The notes under the pieces are model-generated. The model saw only the letters and a list, made by a program, of their open reading frames with translations, was not told where the DNA came from and did not search any database. Positions 1 through 9,174 of a stretch of DNA of 25,962 bases are shown piece after piece. The translations under genes and the position numbers were made by a program. The stretch is from contig CBFHGY010000023.1 of assembly GCA_965655465.1 (NCBI GenBank), positions 1 to 25,962 of the forward strand, in the 5' to 3' direction. The stretch comes from VMCP01 sp965655465. Its GTDB lineage: Bacteria > Bacteroidota > Bacteroidia > NS11-12g > UBA955. Positions within the stretch are counted from its first letter, which is position 1; each line of letters begins with the position of its first letter.

Positions 1-138
1 TCTTTGTGGGCGGTTAAATCTATGTCTGATTATTTTTCAATTAATAATTAAATTTAATTAATGTTAGTCTTTTCTGTCAAATTAAAATACTATTTTTAGC
101 TCAATAATGCTTAAAAATGCAAATTGCGTATTTTTTTT

Positions 139-528
139 ATGTTAGGGATTACTTTGAATAACTCACCTTTATATTTAGCTGGGCTTTTAGTTCTTTTATT
201 TCTTGTTTTGATTTTGAAGGGACCCTCTAAAGTTGGATTAATTAAGTTTAGAAAATGGCTAAAGAAGAAAAGAGAAGAGAGAAAGAAAAAGAAGCATAAA
301 TCTATTGTTCCTTTGGTTATGGAGAAGAAGGCGAAGAAAGTAGTTAAAGGTAAAGTTAAGATTGTGAATCAGAAAGTTTTCATAAATGATTGGTCTACTC
401 CATTATTTTTTATTTTGGGAATTGGGGTTTTAATTTATTCATTATTTGGAAAAGTAGATTATTTAGCTGAAAAAGTGATTTCACTTCAAAGTTTTATATT
501 TAGTTTTATTAATCATTTATTCTTATAA
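139..528 (+). CDS. Small basic two-helix membrane protein, function unknown
   Basis: I do not recognise a family. An ATG at 139 gives 129 residues; a TTG at 124 in the same frame would add five, but ATG is preferred. Two hydrophobic segments are visible, at about residues 10-28 and 90-108. Between them lies a strongly basic cytoplasm-like stretch (around residues 35-75) dominated by Lys and Arg, with runs such as KKKREERKKKKHK. This suggests an inner-membrane protein with a positively charged loop that could touch nucleic acid, lipid headgroups or ribosomes; that is inference only. The gene is clearly more AT-rich than its neighbours and uses AAG for lysine often, unlike the rest of the window. 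No Shine-Dalgarno sequence is visible. It is followed by a separate promoter for the next gene, so it is probably transcribed on its own. Confidence 0.55.
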   Translation: MLGITLNNSPLYLAGLLVLLFLVLILKGPSKVGLIKFRKWLKKKREERKKKKHKSIVPLVMEKKAKKVVKGKVKIVNQKVFINDWSTPLFFILGIGVLIYSLFGKVDYLAEKVISLQSFIFSFINHLFL

Positions 529-612
529 CAGTATATTTTGTCCTTTATAAAGAAAAATTGGATCTCAGTCAATTTGATAATCTATTAAATTTATTATTCT
601 TTATATAATATG

Positions 613-620
613 TACCTTTG
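613..620 (+). promoter_or_regulatory. Bacteroidota-type -7 box TACCTTTG upstream of the lipoprotein gene
   Basis: TACCTTTG matches the TAnnTTTG -7 consensus used by the Bacteroidota primary sigma factor. It predicts transcription starting near 624 and a leader of about 20 nt before the ATG at 644. No TTG/TTTG -33 element lies at the usual 17-23 nt distance; the nearest is at 573-576. The box also argues against the in-frame GTG at 620, which is the last base of the box. Confidence 0.5.
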
Positions 621-643
621 TGCACTATATAAGCCTAAATCGT

Positions 644-2716
644 ATGAAATTCTTGAAATTTTCTGGTATTTTCTTATTTATTGCAATAAGTTCCTGTAAA
701 AAGAACGATGTTAATTTCGATAAATATAACAATACCAAAATTAAACCGGAGGTCCTCACCCCTCTTGCCAATGCACGTATTGTTGCTGGCGACTTGTTAA
801 AGCAGGACAGCATAATAAAATACGATCCAGATGGACTGATCCGACTTACGTTTAATCAAGATTCTGTTTTTGTAATGGGAGCAGATTCGATTTTAAAGAA
901 TGTCTCTTTGGGAAGCAGTTCTTCTCGATTCAGTGTTGGTGCGCTTACCATTCAGGGTGCCGAAGAAAATTCAAGTGTTAGTTTAAATGACTTGCTTTCT
1001 GGAGCAACACAAGAGGAACAAGATTTTTTAAACTATATAAATGGGAAAAAGGATACCTTCCCCGCAATCAGTAGCAATAAATTGGAAATAAACGCTTTAG
1101 CAGAAAGCAATGACTACGAATATTTGAAAATTTCCAAAGGTTTTTTGGTTTTCGATGTTCAAAACGGCCTTCCTACCAATTTAAGCGATTTAGAAATCAG
1201 CATTTACGACAGCGTAAGTTCTGCGAATCCGGTACTCATAGGAACCGTAGTATTTACCGATATTCCTCCGGGAGCGTCACAGAAAGACAGTATAAATATT
1301 GGAAATAGACAATTAACAAACTCAGTTGGCTATGCGGTACCACTTGCCAATATTGCTAAAAGTACCGATTCTGTATTTATTAACCTTGCTGATCAAATCA
1401 ATGTAAATGTAACCTATAGCAATCTAACCTGTATTGGAGGTAAGGCGAAACTCCCTGCTCAAACTATTCCAACAGTAGCATTGAGTATTGATTTATCGGA
1501 CCCAAATGTGAATGCCCAACTCCGTAATATCGAATTTGGAACAGCAATTTTACCTATAAAAACAACTTCTACATTTAATACTAGCGTGATCGCCGATTTG
1601 TTATTACCCGATGCGAGTCGCGGTGGAAACCCAATTGGATCGTTAGAAATAAATGCCCCAACAGGAATTACCAATTCCCAGTTAGATTTAAGTAATGCGA
1701 ATATTTTCTTAGGAAACGATCCGAACAAAGATCACAATATGTTACGTGTAAGCGTTGCAACAAGCGTTTTAGCAAGCAATGGCTTGGTTGAGTTTGATTC
1801 TTCAGATTATATCGAATTTGAATTTGATGCTTCCACTGCGAAATTTGAATACATCGATGGATATCTTGGGCAGGACACTTTTGATATTGCTATCGATAAT
1901 TTAGACGTAAGTCAACTCGCTGAATTAGGTCGTGGTATTCGAATGGAAAACCCTAAAATGCGCATTTATGTTAACAATTCCTTTGGAATTCCCATTTTAG
2001 TTGAATTGGATATTACCTCTAAAGACGAACAAGGAAATGAACTTCCTATGAACGTTCAAGACATGAACTTTCCTTATCCCAGCATTGCAGAACGAGGAAC
2101 CGTTAAAAAAGAAACTTTTGAAATCAACAAAACCAATTCAGACATCGTAGAATGTTTAGGTATGCCTGCCGTATTATTTGATATCAAAGGTCGAGCGATC
2201 ATGAACCCAGATGGATTTACTGGATTCACCAATCACATTACTCAAAGCAGCGCGATTGACTTAGGATTTGATGCAGATATTCCAATGACGTTTACAGCTC
2301 AAAATTTTGCATATATAGATACCTTGGATCAGGGAAGTGCTTTGCAAGGCCTCGCAGATTTTGATTTATTAGAACTTAAAATAAAAACCATTAATGGATT
2401 TCCCTTAGGAGGAACCATAGACCTTATCTTTACCGATTCTAGCTACAAAGTCATTGATTCTTTGGTAAATGTTACTTTGTTACAGTCTGCAACAGTTGAT
2501 ACAGATGGAAGCATTCTTGAAAGCTCTGAGAATATGAGCACGTTTTTAATGCCAGGAGAAATGTTGGATAAATTGGATGCTAAAAAATGTGAATTTATTC
2601 TCATTCGAACAAATTTCAACTCCTATGATAATGGTAATGTACCCGTAAGTATCTATACATCATGTGCTTTAGATGTTTCACTTGCCTTCCGTGCAATTTA
2701 TACCCGCGAATTATAA
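644..2716 (+). CDS. Large secreted lipoprotein of unknown function, paired with a DUF5723-type barrel protein
   Basis: The ATG at 644 gives 690 residues. The reading frame can be extended to a GTG at 620, but that falls in the promoter box. Residues 1-18 form a lipoprotein signal: a short basic start, a hydrophobic core and a cysteine at 18 in the context AISSC, followed by KK. The mature protein should therefore be lipid-anchored at the cell envelope. The rest is rich in beta-prone, Asn/Asp/Ser-containing sequence without catalytic motifs that I can name. The early part, with 'PLANARIVAGDLL', is reminiscent of envelope proteins encoded next to DUF5723 barrels in other Bacteroidota; that is recollection, not a search. 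The next gene starts 11 bp downstream on the same strand, so the two are probably co-transcribed and may act together at the outer membrane. Confidence 0.75.
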   Translation: MKFLKFSGIFLFIAISSCKKNDVNFDKYNNTKIKPEVLTPLANARIVAGDLLKQDSIIKYDPDGLIRLTFNQDSVFVMGADSILKNVSLGSSSSRFSVGALTIQGAEENSSVSLNDLLSGATQEEQDFLNYINGKKDTFPAISSNKLEINALAESNDYEYLKISKGFLVFDVQNGLPTNLSDLEISIYDSVSSANPVLIGTVVFTDIPPGASQKDSINIGNRQLTNSVGYAVPLANIAKSTDSVFINLADQINVNVTYSNLTCIGGKAKLPAQTIPTVALSIDLSDPNVNAQLRNIEFGTAILPIKTTSTFNTSVIADLLLPDASRGGNPIGSLEINAPTGITNSQLDLSNANIFLGNDPNKDHNMLRVSVATSVLASNGLVEFDSSDYIEFEFDASTAKFEYIDGYLGQDTFDIAIDNLDVSQLAELGRGIRMENPKMRIYVNNSFGIPILVELDITSKDEQGNELPMNVQDMNFPYPSIAERGTVKKETFEINKTNSDIVECLGMPAVLFDIKGRAIMNPDGFTGFTNHITQSSAIDLGFDADIPMTFTAQNFAYIDTLDQGSALQGLADFDLLELKIKTINGFPLGGTIDLIFTDSSYKVIDSLVNVTLLQSATVDTDGSILESSENMSTFLMPGEMLDKLDAKKCEFILIRTNFNSYDNGNVPVSIYTSCALDVSLAFRAIYTREL

Positions 2717-2727
2717 AATAAAACAAC

Positions 2728-4716
2728 ATGAAATCCATTAAAATCACTCTTACATTGGCATTATGTTGGATGGGTAATTTACATGCTCAGTCATTTTTCG
2801 AATTCAATAATCGTCATTTATCCCAATCTCAGCTTTGGAATCCAGGATTTATGCCACAATACAAAGCAACCCTTTCATTTGGACAATCTACGGTTGGTGG
2901 TGGAATTATTGGAACAACTCTCAACGGATTGTTCGGTAGCACAGAAACTCCTCTTCAAACCGTAACCCGCATGATTGGTGAGGATGAAAAACAACTGGGT
3001 ATCGATTTATTTCAACAAACGGATCTTTTTCATTTTGGATTCCGAAGCAAAAAATCCTATTTCTCAATAAATAGCACCTTTATTAACGAAGCGGCGATTC
3101 GATTGCCAAAAGATTTATTGGGATTGGCCTTTTTAGGTAATGGAGCCTTTATTGAAAAAGACGCAGAAATCGATTTCTCTGGAAATCAATTTCGTTCCTA
3201 CATGAAAAACACATTCAGTTACGGACGTTTTTTAACCAATGAACTGTCTGTAGGATTTAATGCCGCTCTGATAAATGGGATTTCCGATTTAAGTATTAAT
3301 CGTGCGCGTTTTGGAATCGGAACCGACACGGGTACCGCATCCATTTATTCTCTCAACCTCAATGGTGAAATAGAAGGTCGTGCCTCACTTCTCGGAGCAG
3401 ATATAAATCGTGTATTAAACGATTCAACATACGACGTTAATAAGTCGGTTATGGATCAAGTGGCTCAGATTTCTCTAGGCACCAACCAAGGGTATGCCTT
3501 GGGATTTGGGGCCGTATACCGTTTGAATGAAAAAATTAGACTTTCGGGATCTGTACAAAATTTAGGGAGTATTGTTTGGAATTTAGGCGCCCAAGAACTC
3601 ATACTTGAAGATTCTCGATGGGAATGGAACGGACTCGACACCAGCCAAGTTTCCAATTTAAATGAAGATGTTGCGCAACAAATTCAAGATACATTTTTAC
3701 AAAAGTTTGAAATTAAAAGCGGATCGATAAATTCGTACACAACCGCATTAAAACCCAGATATACCCTAGGAGCTGAATTTTTATTGTTTCCAAGAACCCA
3801 TATCCAAGCCTTTGGAGGATACGGATTTGGGATACACGGGGATAAAAGTTTTATAAGCACCTCTGTACATCAGGAAGTAGGCGAATGGATTGATTTGCGC
3901 ATTGGATATTCTTTGTATGATTTTGAAAATCCATCGCACCGTGTGGGTTTGGGAATTAGTTTGAATCTAGGACCTATCCAAGTCTTTACTGCCGTAAATG
4001 ATGTATTGGGTATTGTGAATTACGGAAGTATGCAACATACTTCAGGTACTATCGGTATGAACATCAATATAGGTCGTCGGAAAGATCGAGATTACGATGA
4101 AATACCCGACAAACAGGATAGCTGTTTCAAAACCTTCGGTGTTATTAGCAATGATGGGTGTCCTTACGGATTTCTAGGAGGTTCTATGACCTACGATGAA
4201 ACAGAGGAAGTACCTCAAGAGTCATCCGAAGAATCTACAGAAATTAATATCATCGAGGTAGAAGAGAACGCTGAAACCGAACCCAAAAAAACACCAGAAA
4301 CGAGCAACTCTATAATTCCTCAGGCAAAATCAAATACCACAAGTAATGAGGAACTCTCCACAATGGAATCTCGCACTGAGTCATTGCAAGAAATATCTCC
4401 TAATACTCCTGAAAAAACAGAAGCAGCCGCTTTAGAAACTACGGCTGTTGAGGACGAAATTATGGGAGGACTACCCACAGAAACCGCTGCTGCAACTACC
4501 GACAATTTTGTAGATACCTTGATCGATTCGACTTCAGTCGATCCGAAGGAAGGATTAACTCCTTCAGAAATGGATTCTACTGATACCTTAATGAATGAAT
4601 CTATAGATGCTGCAGCAACAGCTACTAAGTTGCCCGTACAAAAGGTAAATAAATATAAAAAGCCGAAAAGTCCTGCTAAAAAATCCGATACACTCGAAGA
4701 TTTGATGAATCGTTAA
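2728..4716 (+). CDS. DUF5723-type outer-membrane beta-barrel protein with TSP3-like motif and acidic tail
   Basis: The protein has 662 residues. A signal peptide occupies residues 1-20 (MKSIKITLTLALCWMGNLHA, cleaved before QS). The region from about 25 to 450 has the alternating hydrophobic, Gly/Asn/aromatic pattern of an outer-membrane barrel and resembles DUF5723 proteins of Bacteroidota, including the early 'WNPGFMP' segment. Around residues 452-478 there is one Asp-rich thrombospondin type 3-like calcium motif (DRDYDEIPDKQDSC ... GCP), which in this phylum usually links a barrel to an OmpA-type peptidoglycan-binding domain. No OmpA domain follows. Residues about 482-630 are instead a Glu/Thr/Ser-rich low-complexity tail, and the last 25 residues are basic. 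The gene lies 11 bp after the lipoprotein gene. The stop codon overlaps the stop of the convergent gene. Function unknown; an outer-membrane or surface role is likely. Confidence 0.75.
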   Translation: MKSIKITLTLALCWMGNLHAQSFFEFNNRHLSQSQLWNPGFMPQYKATLSFGQSTVGGGIIGTTLNGLFGSTETPLQTVTRMIGEDEKQLGIDLFQQTDLFHFGFRSKKSYFSINSTFINEAAIRLPKDLLGLAFLGNGAFIEKDAEIDFSGNQFRSYMKNTFSYGRFLTNELSVGFNAALINGISDLSINRARFGIGTDTGTASIYSLNLNGEIEGRASLLGADINRVLNDSTYDVNKSVMDQVAQISLGTNQGYALGFGAVYRLNEKIRLSGSVQNLGSIVWNLGAQELILEDSRWEWNGLDTSQVSNLNEDVAQQIQDTFLQKFEIKSGSINSYTTALKPRYTLGAEFLLFPRTHIQAFGGYGFGIHGDKSFISTSVHQEVGEWIDLRIGYSLYDFENPSHRVGLGISLNLGPIQVFTAVNDVLGIVNYGSMQHTSGTIGMNINIGRRKDRDYDEIPDKQDSCFKTFGVISNDGCPYGFLGGSMTYDETEEVPQESSEESTEINIIEVEENAETEPKKTPETSNSIIPQAKSNTTSNEELSTMESRTESLQEISPNTPEKTEAAALETTAVEDEIMGGLPTETAAATTDNFVDTLIDSTSVDPKEGLTPSEMDSTDTLMNESIDAAATATKLPVQKVNKYKKPKSPAKKSDTLEDLMNR

Positions 4717-5789
4717 TGCGCTTTCAATAAATTAGCCCCAAGAATGGGAATTATGATTCCTGAATCTTGTGTAATTGCTTTAATTTTCTCGAGTTCCCTT
4801 TGTGGTTTCCCAATAGGCTCATCGCTCAAATCGAAGGTTCCATAATGCATTGGAATTAGGTGCTTTGCTCCTAAATCTTTAAATGCTTGGTACGCTTTTG
4901 CTGGGCTTGAATGATTGTCTTCCATAAACCATTCGGGTTCGTAAGCACCAATTCCCAAAATAGCATAATCAATTTTGGGAAATAATTTAGCTATGTCCTT
5001 ATAATGCGATCCATATCCCGAATCACCACCGAAATAGATACACATCTCTCCTATTTTAAGGATAAACGACCCCCACAGGCGCTTATTTGTATCGGTAAAA
5101 CCGCGTTTTGCCCAGTGCCTCGTGGGTAAGAAATATAATTCGAATCCCTCTGTTTTATATTGCTGATACCACCCCGCTTGTTGACCATCGGCATCATTCA
5201 AAAACTTCTTGAGCAGTTTCATCATATTTAAACCCGTAAAAAACTGCATTTCCGGGTTGTATTTTATCATTTTTCTCAAGCTCGCTTTATCGCAATGATC
5301 GCGATGATCATGCGACATTAACAAATAATTAGTTGGCGGCAACTCCTCGGGCTTTATGGGTAATTTCGACCACCGTTTAATAACCGAGGCTTTTTTAAAT
5401 ACGGGATCAGTTATAAATTGGATTCCATTAATTCGAATTACGAAACTTGCATGACCCAACCAAAAAATACCATCCTTTTTGCCATTTTTCAAATCTTGCA
5501 AATTTTCGGAAATTGGCAATCGGAAAGTATCTTGTTTTTTCTCTAATTCGTATGGATTTTTCTTACTTTTCCATTTCCAAACCTCTGAAAATCCTTTAGT
5601 TAAAGGAAATTCATGATTTTGATATTGATTTTTTAATACAGGATTTCCCTTCCAGTTAAAAAGGGAATCTACCCCATTAATAAAAGTTAATTCCTCATTG
5701 TATACGGGTAATTTCTTTGACATTTCACAAGAGTTTAATACACTTAATAATCCCAGAGTGCTTATTAGGAGTCCAAAAAACCTACGCAT
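4713..5789 (-). CDS. NAPE-PLD-like metallo-beta-lactamase-fold hydrolase, lipoprotein
   Basis: The frame opens at 5828, but the ATG at 5789 (MRRFFGLLIST...) is chosen because it begins a lipoprotein signal with a cysteine at residue 21 (LNSC); the upstream codons are all inside mfd. This gives 358 residues. The metal ligands of the metallo-beta-lactamase fold are present: HDHRDH at 160-165, HW at 225-226, GGDS with Asp256, and MHYG with His315. The stretch RHWAKRG...DTN..LWGSF is typical of the N-acyl-phosphatidylethanolamine phospholipase D/RomA branch. A zinc-dependent envelope phosphodiesterase or lipid hydrolase is therefore likely, with substrate unknown. The start overlaps the end of mfd by 8 bp, so it is translationally linked to the operon. 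Its stop overlaps that of the convergent barrel gene. Confidence 0.85.
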   Translation of the reverse strand: MRRFFGLLISTLGLLSVLNSCEMSKKLPVYNEELTFINGVDSLFNWKGNPVLKNQYQNHEFPLTKGFSEVWKWKSKKNPYELEKKQDTFRLPISENLQDLKNGKKDGIFWLGHASFVIRINGIQFITDPVFKKASVIKRWSKLPIKPEELPPTNYLLMSHDHRDHCDKASLRKMIKYNPEMQFFTGLNMMKLLKKFLNDADGQQAGWYQQYKTEGFELYFLPTRHWAKRGFTDTNKRLWGSFILKIGEMCIYFGGDSGYGSHYKDIAKLFPKIDYAILGIGAYEPEWFMEDNHSSPAKAYQAFKDLGAKHLIPMHYGTFDLSDEPIGKPQRELEKIKAITQDSGIIIPILGANLLKAH

Positions 5790-8700
5790 TACTTGGTTCC
5801 ATAGGTTTAATAGCCGTTTTCCATTCATTCAATTCATAAAGGGCTTGAAATACATCATTTATACCCGATACCTCAACAATAAACGCTTTGTCGGTTTGTT
5901 TGGCATTGTATTTACTTGGATTCTGCGCTAACATCCCTATTAATAATCCAAATGACTGTGATTGGTATACCGCTGCACTCGATTCTCCTGGGAAGAAACA
6001 ACGCATTTTATTGGGTGTTAAGGCTACTTTTTCCAAACCCAATTCCTTGGCTGCCCATTTTAATCGAACGGAATCTACCAAAGACAATACCTCCTGAGGT
6101 GGTTTCCCAAAACGGTCTTTCAACTCCGCCATAAAATCTCTAAGACCTATTTCTGTATTCACATTCGATAGCTCGCTATATAAACTTATACGCTCGGATG
6201 TTTGGCTTACATAATAGGCCGGTATTAAAATTTCATAATAGGTATCGATTTGACAATCTCTACTTTCGATATTTTCCTCGGTGATATCATATAAATTTTG
6301 GAATTCTTCTTTTTTTAATTCTTGAACGGCTTCATCTAAAATTTTATGATACATATCAAAACCCATATCGGCGATGAAACCACTTTGTTCAGCTCCTAAT
6401 AAATTTCCAGCACCTCGAATATCTAAATCGCGCATTGCCACTTGAAATCCACTACCCAGTTCAGAATACTCTTCCAAAGTGCGCAATCTCTTGCGAGAAT
6501 CCTCTGGAAGTGTTGAAATAGGTGGACTCAATAAATAACAAAATGCTTTTAGATTGCTACGTCCCACTCGGCCCCGCATTTGGTGTAAATCTGAAAGCCC
6601 GAACATGTGCGCGTTATTGATAATTATAGTATTGGCATTGGGAATATCCAAACCACTTTCAATAATACTTGTTGCCACCAACACATCATATTCTCCTTCG
6701 ATAAAACGCACCATTACATCTTCCAATTTCGAACCTTCCATTTGTCCATGCGCCACACAAACTCGAGCTTCAGGAACTTCGCGCTCTATCAAAGCTGCTA
6801 GGTCATAAATATCTTTAATACGTGTATGCACCACAAAGGCCTGTCCACCCCGATTCAATTCATCTGTTATGGCTTTCTGAATGGTATCTTTAGAAAATAC
6901 GGCTAATTCTGTGTGAACGGGTTGTCGATTTGGAGGTGGTGTATTGATAATACTTAAATCTCGTGCCCCCATTAAACTGAAATGCAGGGTTCTCGGAATG
7001 GGGGTTGCAGTTAGGGTGAGAGTATCTACATTCACACGGATACTTTTCAATTTTTCTTTAGCTCCAACCCCAAACTTTTGCTCCTCATCGATTATTAAAA
7101 GACCCAAATCCTTGAATTTAATATCCTTCCCAATTAATCGATGCGTACCAATGACAATATCAATTTCTCCGGTAGCCAATTTCCGTATAACTTCCTTCTG
7201 TTCCTTGGCAGACTTAAATCTGTTGAGATAATCAACATTAACGGGGAACCCATTATAACGCTTTCGAAAACTGCGATAATGTTGTTGAGCCAAAATGGTT
7301 GTTGGCACCAAAACGGCGACTTGCTTTGAATCGCAAACAGATTTAAATGCTGCACGCATAGCAACTTCTGTTTTTCCAAATCCTACGTCACCGCATACCA
7401 AGCGGTCCATGGGTTGTTCTTTTTCCATATCTCGCTTAACTGCATCAATTGCTTTAGCTTGATCCGGAGTATCTTCATAAAAGAAGGAGGCCTCTAGTTC
7501 CAGCTGTAAATAGTTATCTGCGGAAAAAGCAAAACCTTTTTCCTTTTTCCTTTGAGCATAAAGCTGAATCAGCTCTCTTGCTATGTCTTTTACCTTCTTT
7601 TTTGTGGTTCTCTTTTGCTTTTCCCATGCCCCAGAACCCAATTTATGTAAATGGGGTTGTGTGCCGTCTTTGCCACTGTATTTACTTACTTTGTGTAAGC
7701 TGTTTACCGATACATATAATAAATCATTATCGCGATATACAATGCGAAGTGCTTCTTGCTTTACGCCATTTACATCCATGGTTTCAAGTCCTGCAAATTT
7801 CCCTATACCGTGATCAATGTGAGTAATGAAATCACCAGGTTTTAAATTTCGAAGTTCCCTTAATGATATTGACGCATTACTGGAAAAGGTATCTCTGGAT
7901 TTGGGCTTGTAATATTTATCGAATAATTGATGTTCGGTAATACACGCCAATTTGGTTTGAGCATCTATAAAACCATTAGACAATCCTACATAAACCGGTG
8001 AAAATAATTCATCTAACTGCTGTTCTTTTAACAGTACTTGTAAGCGTTCGATTTGGCGGTTATTATCACTAAAAACCAAGGTTTTGTAGCCCTTTTGTTT
8101 ATACTCCTGCAGCGCCTGCTGCAGCAATTCCATATTACGCTTAAAAATAGGCTGCGGTTCTTGCTCAAAACTAAGGGTGTCGTGACTTATATCCGGTTTG
8201 TCGCCACCCAATTGTACATTTTTAAAGGAGCCAGCCATTTCCTGAAATTCCTTAGGGGTTAGCCAAATTTCTTTAGGATGTTTCCCTGCTTCGCTTACCC
8301 CGCTGGTTTTATCTTGGTGGTATCGCTGTAACGACTGTTCCCAAAATTTAACCAATTGCTGCAGTTGTAATTGGGGCTCTGTCCAATATACTACAGTATC
8401 TGAATCAAAATATCCCAGAAATGGGGTGAGTTTTGTTTGCTTTTGACTTACTTTCGGAACTAAGGAAAAATGCGCCATTTCATTGATCGATAGCTGGGTA
8501 TTTACATCGAAGGCTCTAATATTATCAATAATATCGCCGTCTAGTTCCAATCGAAATGGGTATTCATGAGCAAAAGAGAATAAATCTAAAATCCCCCCTC
8601 GTATACTAAATTGACCAGGTTCGAACACAAAATCTTCGCGTTCAAAGCCATTATCATATAAAAATTCACTTAAAAATTCAATATCTAGATTTTGTCCCCG

Positions 8701-9132
8701 ACTAATTTCAAAGGTATTACTTGCTAAATCTTCTTTTTCAACTACATGTTCCGCAAGTGCACTTCCGTAAGTAACTACAATTTTTCTTGCATTTTTACGC
8801 AGCGCATTTAAGGTTTCAATTCTTTCCTGAACATGCATAGCATGTTCGCGATCTGACTGATATGTTTTGACAAAAGAGTCGGGTAAAAAAAGTACAGGCT
8901 GACCTGGAAGCAGGTGTTCCAGGTCGGATTTAACAAAAAGGGCTTCTTCTTTATTCGGAGCTACCCAAAGTATCGGTCTTTCATTGCGAGAATAAGCGGC
9001 TGCAACCAATAACGCGTTTCCGGACCCATGGAGTCCTCGCGTATATACCCATTTGGTGCCGTTTAAATGGGTTAGAAAATCTTGCGTAACCTCTGATTGC
9101 AGCTGTCGCTGTAAAATGTCTCGTGTATTCAT
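5782..9132 (-). CDS. mfd: Transcription-repair coupling factor Mfd
   Basis: Mfd is a cytoplasmic ATP-dependent translocase that dislodges RNA polymerase stalled at DNA lesions and recruits UvrA for nucleotide excision repair. The 1116 residues fit the family length (about 1100-1170). The order of domains is: UvrB-like region (about 1-330), RNA polymerase interaction domain of the CarD type (about 425-485, with GDFITHIDHGIGKF), superfamily 2 helicase motor with Walker A GDVGFGKTE at about 579-587, DEEQ box at about 680, TATPIPRTL just after it, and QMRGRVGRS in motif VI, then the C-terminal regulatory domain (about 990-1090). The ATG at 9132 begins MNTRDIL. It follows the transketolase C-half by 42 bp and overlaps the next gene by 8 bp. 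No promoter box is evident in the 42-bp gap. Confidence 0.97.
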   Translation of the reverse strand: MNTRDILQRQLQSEVTQDFLTHLNGTKWVYTRGLHGSGNALLVAAAYSRNERPILWVAPNKEEALFVKSDLEHLLPGQPVLFLPDSFVKTYQSDREHAMHVQERIETLNALRKNARKIVVTYGSALAEHVVEKEDLASNTFEISRGQNLDIEFLSEFLYDNGFEREDFVFEPGQFSIRGGILDLFSFAHEYPFRLELDGDIIDNIRAFDVNTQLSINEMAHFSLVPKVSQKQTKLTPFLGYFDSDTVVYWTEPQLQLQQLVKFWEQSLQRYHQDKTSGVSEAGKHPKEIWLTPKEFQEMAGSFKNVQLGGDKPDISHDTLSFEQEPQPIFKRNMELLQQALQEYKQKGYKTLVFSDNNRQIERLQVLLKEQQLDELFSPVYVGLSNGFIDAQTKLACITEHQLFDKYYKPKSRDTFSSNASISLRELRNLKPGDFITHIDHGIGKFAGLETMDVNGVKQEALRIVYRDNDLLYVSVNSLHKVSKYSGKDGTQPHLHKLGSGAWEKQKRTTKKKVKDIARELIQLYAQRKKEKGFAFSADNYLQLELEASFFYEDTPDQAKAIDAVKRDMEKEQPMDRLVCGDVGFGKTEVAMRAAFKSVCDSKQVAVLVPTTILAQQHYRSFRKRYNGFPVNVDYLNRFKSAKEQKEVIRKLATGEIDIVIGTHRLIGKDIKFKDLGLLIIDEEQKFGVGAKEKLKSIRVNVDTLTLTATPIPRTLHFSLMGARDLSIINTPPPNRQPVHTELAVFSKDTIQKAITDELNRGGQAFVVHTRIKDIYDLAALIEREVPEARVCVAHGQMEGSKLEDVMVRFIEGEYDVLVATSIIESGLDIPNANTIIINNAHMFGLSDLHQMRGRVGRSNLKAFCYLLSPPISTLPEDSRKRLRTLEEYSELGSGFQVAMRDLDIRGAGNLLGAEQSGFIADMGFDMYHKILDEAVQELKKEEFQNLYDITEENIESRDCQIDTYYEILIPAYYVSQTSERISLYSELSNVNTEIGLRDFMAELKDRFGKPPQEVLSLVDSVRLKWAAKELGLEKVALTPNKMRCFFPGESSAAVYQSQSFGLLIGMLAQNPSKYNAKQTDKAFIVEVSGINDVFQALYELNEWKTAIKPMEPSNA

Positions 9133-9174
9133 GAACTGCTTCGATTAAGGAAACCCTTAAAACCCTAAAGAGTT

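Noticed and set aside
45..60. 16-bp perfect palindrome made only of A and T near the left edge
   Set aside because: In DNA this AT-rich such palindromes arise easily by chance, and no feature aligns with it.
620..643. Upstream GTG start extending the lipoprotein by eight residues
   Set aside because: The GTG overlaps the TACCTTTG promoter box, and the added residues would put extra sequence before an otherwise normal lipoprotein signal.
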